From JBEKTY01 sp049515555 (lineage in GTDB: Bacteria; Planctomycetota; Planctomycetia; Pirellulales; Thermoguttaceae): a stretch of 34,537 nucleotides of DNA. The position numbers and the translations under genes are program-made. Below, in pieces: positions 31,706 through 34,537 of this stretch; the stretch's first letter is position 1; the number at the start of each line of letters is the position of its first letter. The DNA lies in contig JBEKTY010000083.1 of NCBI GenBank assembly GCA_049515555.1, positions 1 through 34,537 of the forward strand, given 5' to 3'. The notes beneath the pieces are model-generated. The model saw only the letters and a program-made list of their open reading frames with translations. It did no database searches and had not been told where the DNA came from.

Positions 31706-32793
31706 AACTCATCAGCATCGTCACCCCCTGCTACAACGAGGAAGCCAACGTCGAGGCGGTTTACGGGCAGGTCAAGGACTTGCTGGCCGGGCTGGGCCAA
31801 TATCGCTACGAGCACGTCTTCATCGACAACGCCTCGACCGACGGCACGCCGGCCATTTTGCGGCGTCTGGCGGCGCGGGATCGCCGCGTGAAGGTGATCT
31901 TCAACAGCCGCAACTTCGGCCACATTCGTTCGCCCTACCATGCCCTGCTCCAGGCCCGCGGCGACGCCGTGATCCCCTTGGTGGCCGACTTGCAGGACCC
32001 CGTCGAGCTGATTCCAGCCTTCCTGCAAAAATGGGAAGAGGGCCACAAGATCGTGATGGGCATCAAGGTCCGCAGCCGTGAGTCACGGCTGATGTTCGCC
32101 CTGCGCAGGTGCTACTATCGGTTGCTGGGGCGGCTGTCGGAAATCGAATTGACTAGTAATTTCTACGGATTCGGCTTGTACGATCGGGCCGTGATCGAGA
32201 TCCTGCGGAAGCTCGACGATCCTTACCCCTATTTTCGCGGCCTGATCGCCGACCTCGGCTTTGCGCCGGCGAAGATCGAGTACCGGCAGCCCCGCCGCGA
32301 ACGGGGCCTGACCAAGAACAACTTCTATACGCTCTACGACCTGGCCATGCTGGGCATAACCTGCCACTCGAAGATCCCGCTCCGCCTGGCCACCTTGAGC
32401 GGATTCGGCCTGGGGGCCCTCAGCCTGCTGGTGGCCCTGGTATACCTCGTCTACAAGCTCGTCTTCTGGGACCGCTTCCAGGTGGGCATGGCGCCCTTGG
32501 TGATCGGCATCTTCTTCTTCACGGCCGTGCAACTGTTCTTCACCGGCGTCCTCGGCGAATACATCGGCATGATCCTCACCCACACGCTCCACCGGCCGCT
32601 GGTCATCGAAAAAGAGCGGCTGAACTTCGACCAGGACGAGCCGGCAGTCGAAAGGGGGACAGTCCCATTTTCGTCGGACGAAAATCGGGACAGTCCCCAG
32701 GTTGTTTCCCCGGCCGAGCGTGGATTGCCGCTTGCCGTCGAGTTTCTTGGAGCCGAACCCGACCTGACCGGAGCCCGCCATGTCAGCCGCTGA
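31702..32793 (+). CDS. Family 2 glycosyltransferase, polyprenyl-phosphate type
   Basis: A 363-residue GT2 enzyme of the DPM1/ArnC group. The catalytic domain (1-215) has ISIVTPCYNEEANVEAVYGQ, NASTDGTPA, and LVADLQDP with the metal-binding Asp. Two membrane helices follow (about 232-255 and 265-292), as in enzymes that move a sugar onto undecaprenyl phosphate. Residues about 318-333 (GTVPFSSDENRDSP) come from a palindromic element in the C-terminal tail (32655-32698). The end VEFLGAEPDLTGARHVSR overlaps the rfbH start by 14 bp. The start overlaps the methyltransferase stop (ATGA). It is the only glycosyltransferase of the operon and suggests that the final sugar, or a linker sugar, is loaded on a lipid carrier. 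Confidence 0.92.
   Translation: MKLISIVTPCYNEEANVEAVYGQVKDLLAGLGQYRYEHVFIDNASTDGTPAILRRLAARDRRVKVIFNSRNFGHIRSPYHALLQARGDAVIPLVADLQDPVELIPAFLQKWEEGHKIVMGIKVRSRESRLMFALRRCYYRLLGRLSEIELTSNFYGFGLYDRAVIEILRKLDDPYPYFRGLIADLGFAPAKIEYRQPRRERGLTKNNFYTLYDLAMLGITCHSKIPLRLATLSGFGLGALSLLVALVYLVYKLVFWDRFQVGMAPLVIGIFFFTAVQLFFTGVLGEYIGMILTHTLHRPLVIEKERLNFDQDEPAVERGTVPFSSDENRDSPQVVSPAERGLPLAVEFLGAEPDLTGARHVSR
32655..32698. repeat. GTVPF-type palindromic element, copy e (in GT2 gene)
   Basis: 44 bp with ggggacagtcccattttcg and its reverse complement, one mismatch to copy a. It encodes GTVPFSSDENRDSP in the same frame as copy a. Confidence 0.93.
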
Positions 32794-34138
32794 GGAAAAA
32801 CGCCAAGCCATCCGGCGAATGGTCGCCGAATACTACGCGGCGGCCCTGGCCGAGCGGCCGTTCGTGCCCGGTCAATCGCCGGTGCACTACGGCGGGCGGG
32901 TGTTCGACGCCGCCGAGTTGCAACACGCCGTCGATGCCAGCCTCGATTTCTGGCTCACGGCCGGCCGCTACGCCGAGCAATTCGAGGCCGGCCTGGCCCA
33001 GTTCCTCGGACTGCCCGCCACGCTCTTGGTCAACTCCGGCTCGTCGGCGAACCTGGTGGCCGTAAGCAGCCTGACCTCGCCCTGGCTTGGCGACCGGCGG
33101 CTGGCCCCGGGCGACGAGGTGATTACCGCGGCGGCCGCCTTCCCGACCACCGTGAACCCCATCATCCAAAACCGGGCCCGTCCGGTGTTCGTCGACGTCG
33201 AGCTGGGTACCTACGTGCCCACGGTGGCGGCGATCCGTGCCGCGATCAGCCCCCGCACCAAGGCCGTCGTGCTGGCGCACACGATGGGCATTCCCTTCGA
33301 TGCGGCGGCCCTGGCCGCGCTGTGCCAGGAACGTAGCCTGTGGCTGGTCGAGGACTGCTGCGATGCGTTGGGGGCGAAACTCCACGGCCGCCCGGTGGGA
33401 ACGTTCGGCGACCTGGCCACGCTCTCGTTCTACCCGGCGCACCAGATCACCACCGGCGAAGGTGGCGCGGTGGCCACCCGCAGCGAGCCGCTGGCCCGGT
33501 TGGCGCGCTCCTTTCGCGACTGGGGCCGCGACTGCTATTGCACGGGCGGCGGGCAGAATTCCTGCGGACAGCGATTCAGCGGACAGTTCGGCACGCTGCC
33601 CCCCGGCTACGATCATAAGTACGTCTTCTCGCACGTGGGCTACAACCTGAAGCTGACCGACATCCAGGCGGCGATCGGCTGCGCCCAGTTGCCCAAGCTG
33701 CCCGGCTTCATCGCCGCCCGGCGGCGGAATTGGACCGCTCTGCGGGCCCGGCTGGCGCCCTACGCCGACCGCCTCCTGCTGCCCGAAACGCCGCCCCACA
33801 GCGAGCCCTCATATTTCGGACTGGTGCTCACCGTCCGCCCCGGTGCGGGCTTCAGCCGCAATCAGCTTACCGCGTTTCTCGAGGCCGCACGAATCGAAAC
33901 CCGAAACCTGTTCTGCGGCAACCTGGTGCGCCAGCCGGCCTACGCCCAGATCGACTGCCGCATCGTGGGCGACCTGCGGAACACCGACACGATCATGAAC
34001 GACACGTTCTTCATCGGCGTCTATCCCGGCATCAGCGAGGCCCACATCGATTACGTGGGCGAGGTCTTCGGGCGGTTCTTCGCCGGGAAAGCACCGTTAC
34101 CGTCGACGCCGACGCGGCAGGGCGGGGCGTCGGGGTGA
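32780..34138 (+). CDS. rfbH: CDP-4-keto-6-deoxyglucose-3-dehydrase (E1)
   Basis: The 452-residue protein is RfbH/DdhC, which removes the C3 hydroxyl of CDP-4-keto-6-deoxyglucose with pyridoxamine phosphate and a [2Fe-2S] cluster. The catalytic Lys of the aminotransferase fold is replaced by His221 in FYPAHQITTGEGG, the hallmark of this enzyme. The cluster ligands follow the pattern C-x57-C-x-C-x7-C: Cys194, Cys252, Cys254 and Cys262 (DCYCTGGGQNSC). The electrons come from an E3 reductase (RfbI/DdhD), which I do not find in this window. The start overlaps the GT2 end by 14 bp. No palindromic insert is seen in it. Confidence 0.96.
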   Translation: MSAAEEKRQAIRRMVAEYYAAALAERPFVPGQSPVHYGGRVFDAAELQHAVDASLDFWLTAGRYAEQFEAGLAQFLGLPATLLVNSGSSANLVAVSSLTSPWLGDRRLAPGDEVITAAAAFPTTVNPIIQNRARPVFVDVELGTYVPTVAAIRAAISPRTKAVVLAHTMGIPFDAAALAALCQERSLWLVEDCCDALGAKLHGRPVGTFGDLATLSFYPAHQITTGEGGAVATRSEPLARLARSFRDWGRDCYCTGGGQNSCGQRFSGQFGTLPPGYDHKYVFSHVGYNLKLTDIQAAIGCAQLPKLPGFIAARRRNWTALRARLAPYADRLLLPETPPHSEPSYFGLVLTVRPGAGFSRNQLTAFLEAARIETRNLFCGNLVRQPAYAQIDCRIVGDLRNTDTIMNDTFFIGVYPGISEAHIDYVGEVFGRFFAGKAPLPSTPTRQGGASG

Positions 34139-34214
34139 GCCGTGGGTCGAGCGCAGAGAGCATTGCGACGGTCCAGAGTGAGGCAGCCAGCCCGGCCCGA
34201 GCGGGCCCCGCGCT

Positions 34215-34270
34215 GAGTACCGAGCACTGGGTACTCGGTACCGAGTACCGAGTACGGAGCACCAAGTGCT
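34215..34270. repeat. 7-bp tandem array, eight units
   Basis: gagtacc, gagcact, gggtact, cggtacc and further units run in phase from 34215 to 34270, after the rfbH stop. Several units are each other's complement (gagtacc and ggtactc), so the array can also fold. Confidence 0.82.
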
Positions 34271-34298
34271 CAGCGTCGGCCGCCGGATTCGCGAGTCG

Positions 34299-34417
34299 TT
34301 AGGGCGCCTGGTCGTCCCTGGGCGTTTGGAACAGCGGCGGGCGCGGTTTGCCCGTGATTCGCTCGTACGACTCCCACACCTCTTCAGTCCAGCTAGGTCG
34401 TTTGCGGAGATGTTTGA
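34299..34417 (-). CDS. 3' exon of an unidentified gene split by the putative group II intron
   Basis: On the minus strand, directly after the predicted intron 3' end at 34418, a frame of 38 codons reads KHLRKRPSWTEEVWESYERI and on to PPLFQTPRDDQAP, then stop at 34299-34301. The codons have strong third-position GC like real genes. The 5' exon should lie beyond the right edge. I do not recognise the protein. If the flank 34418-34537 is not an intron, this may be only a gene remnant. Confidence 0.45.
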
Positions 34418-34537
34418 GTCGCGGTAGGGACCGCCCTTGCGGGCGGCCCCCCGCACAGATCCGTACGTGAAGCACTACCTCATACGGCTCTTACCTCGGG
34501 TAATGACGATCAGCAACGCGGCGAGAGGTTCGCTTCG
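34418..34537 (-). ncRNA. 3' end of a group II intron running off the right edge
   Basis: Identical to the remnant at 14231-14339 over 109 bases, with the same domain V-like and domain VI-like hairpins and a terminal CGAC at 34418. The intron body, including any reverse transcriptase gene, would lie right of 34537 in minus orientation. The sequence beyond 34526 differs from the left copy, so this may be the longer one. Confidence 0.55.

Overview
The window is GC-rich (roughly two thirds G+C by eye) bacterial DNA and looks like a planctomycete, probably of the Pirellulales type. Pointers are two secreted barrel-like paralogues of a kind common in that group, a cysteine-rich secreted protein with little else in it, long repeat-filled intergenic spaces, and many small palindromic and 7-bp tandem repeats. 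No tRNA or rRNA gene, CRISPR array or complete transposase gene was seen. The species is an inference from gene style only.

Layout. Positions 1-417 hold a gene fragment and repeats. 418-3282 encodes an MMPL/RND transporter. 3548-7223 (minus) holds a low-GC lipoprotein metallophosphoesterase and a TPR protein with a Pro/Gly tract. 7568-8077 is a GreA-like factor, followed by about 0.9 kb of repeats. 8965-9744 (minus) is biotin-protein ligase. 10129-12760 holds the two secreted barrel-like paralogues. 12860-13837 (minus) is a secreted FN3 protein. 14230-14551 contains what looks like the 3' end of a group II intron and a gene remnant. 14611-16945 (minus) holds a DRG-like TGS GTPase and the Cys-rich protein. 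17400-17882 is an HTH protein and 18002-20296 a large YfhO-like membrane protein. 20404-22981 is a small operon with a B12-binding radical SAM protein.

23335-34138 is one tightly packed operon for a nucleotide-activated branched deoxysugar: rfbF, rfbG, a short-chain epimerase/reductase, a NeuB-SAF-cupin protein, a TPP-dependent acetolactate-synthase-like enzyme, a C-methyltransferase, a GT2 glycosyltransferase and rfbH. RfbF, RfbG and RfbH convert glucose-1-phosphate to CDP-4-keto-3,6-dideoxyglucose (with an E3 reductase not found here). A YerE-like TPP enzyme next to them suggests a yersiniose-type two-carbon branched sugar for a surface polysaccharide. The right edge holds the 3' exon of a gene interrupted by a second copy of the putative group II intron.

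The most unusual signal is in the repeats. Several families of palindromic elements sit inside genes, in frame, and add peptides such as GTVPFSSDENWDSP or the GGQATRGT-type peptide to enzymes of the sugar operon; the C-methyltransferase carries three. This resembles the Rickettsia palindromic elements but in an unrelated lineage. In addition, at least ten unrelated tandem arrays all have a 7-bp unit. One lies inside a coding region, one contains the stop codon of birA, and one overruns the 5' end of a secreted-protein gene.
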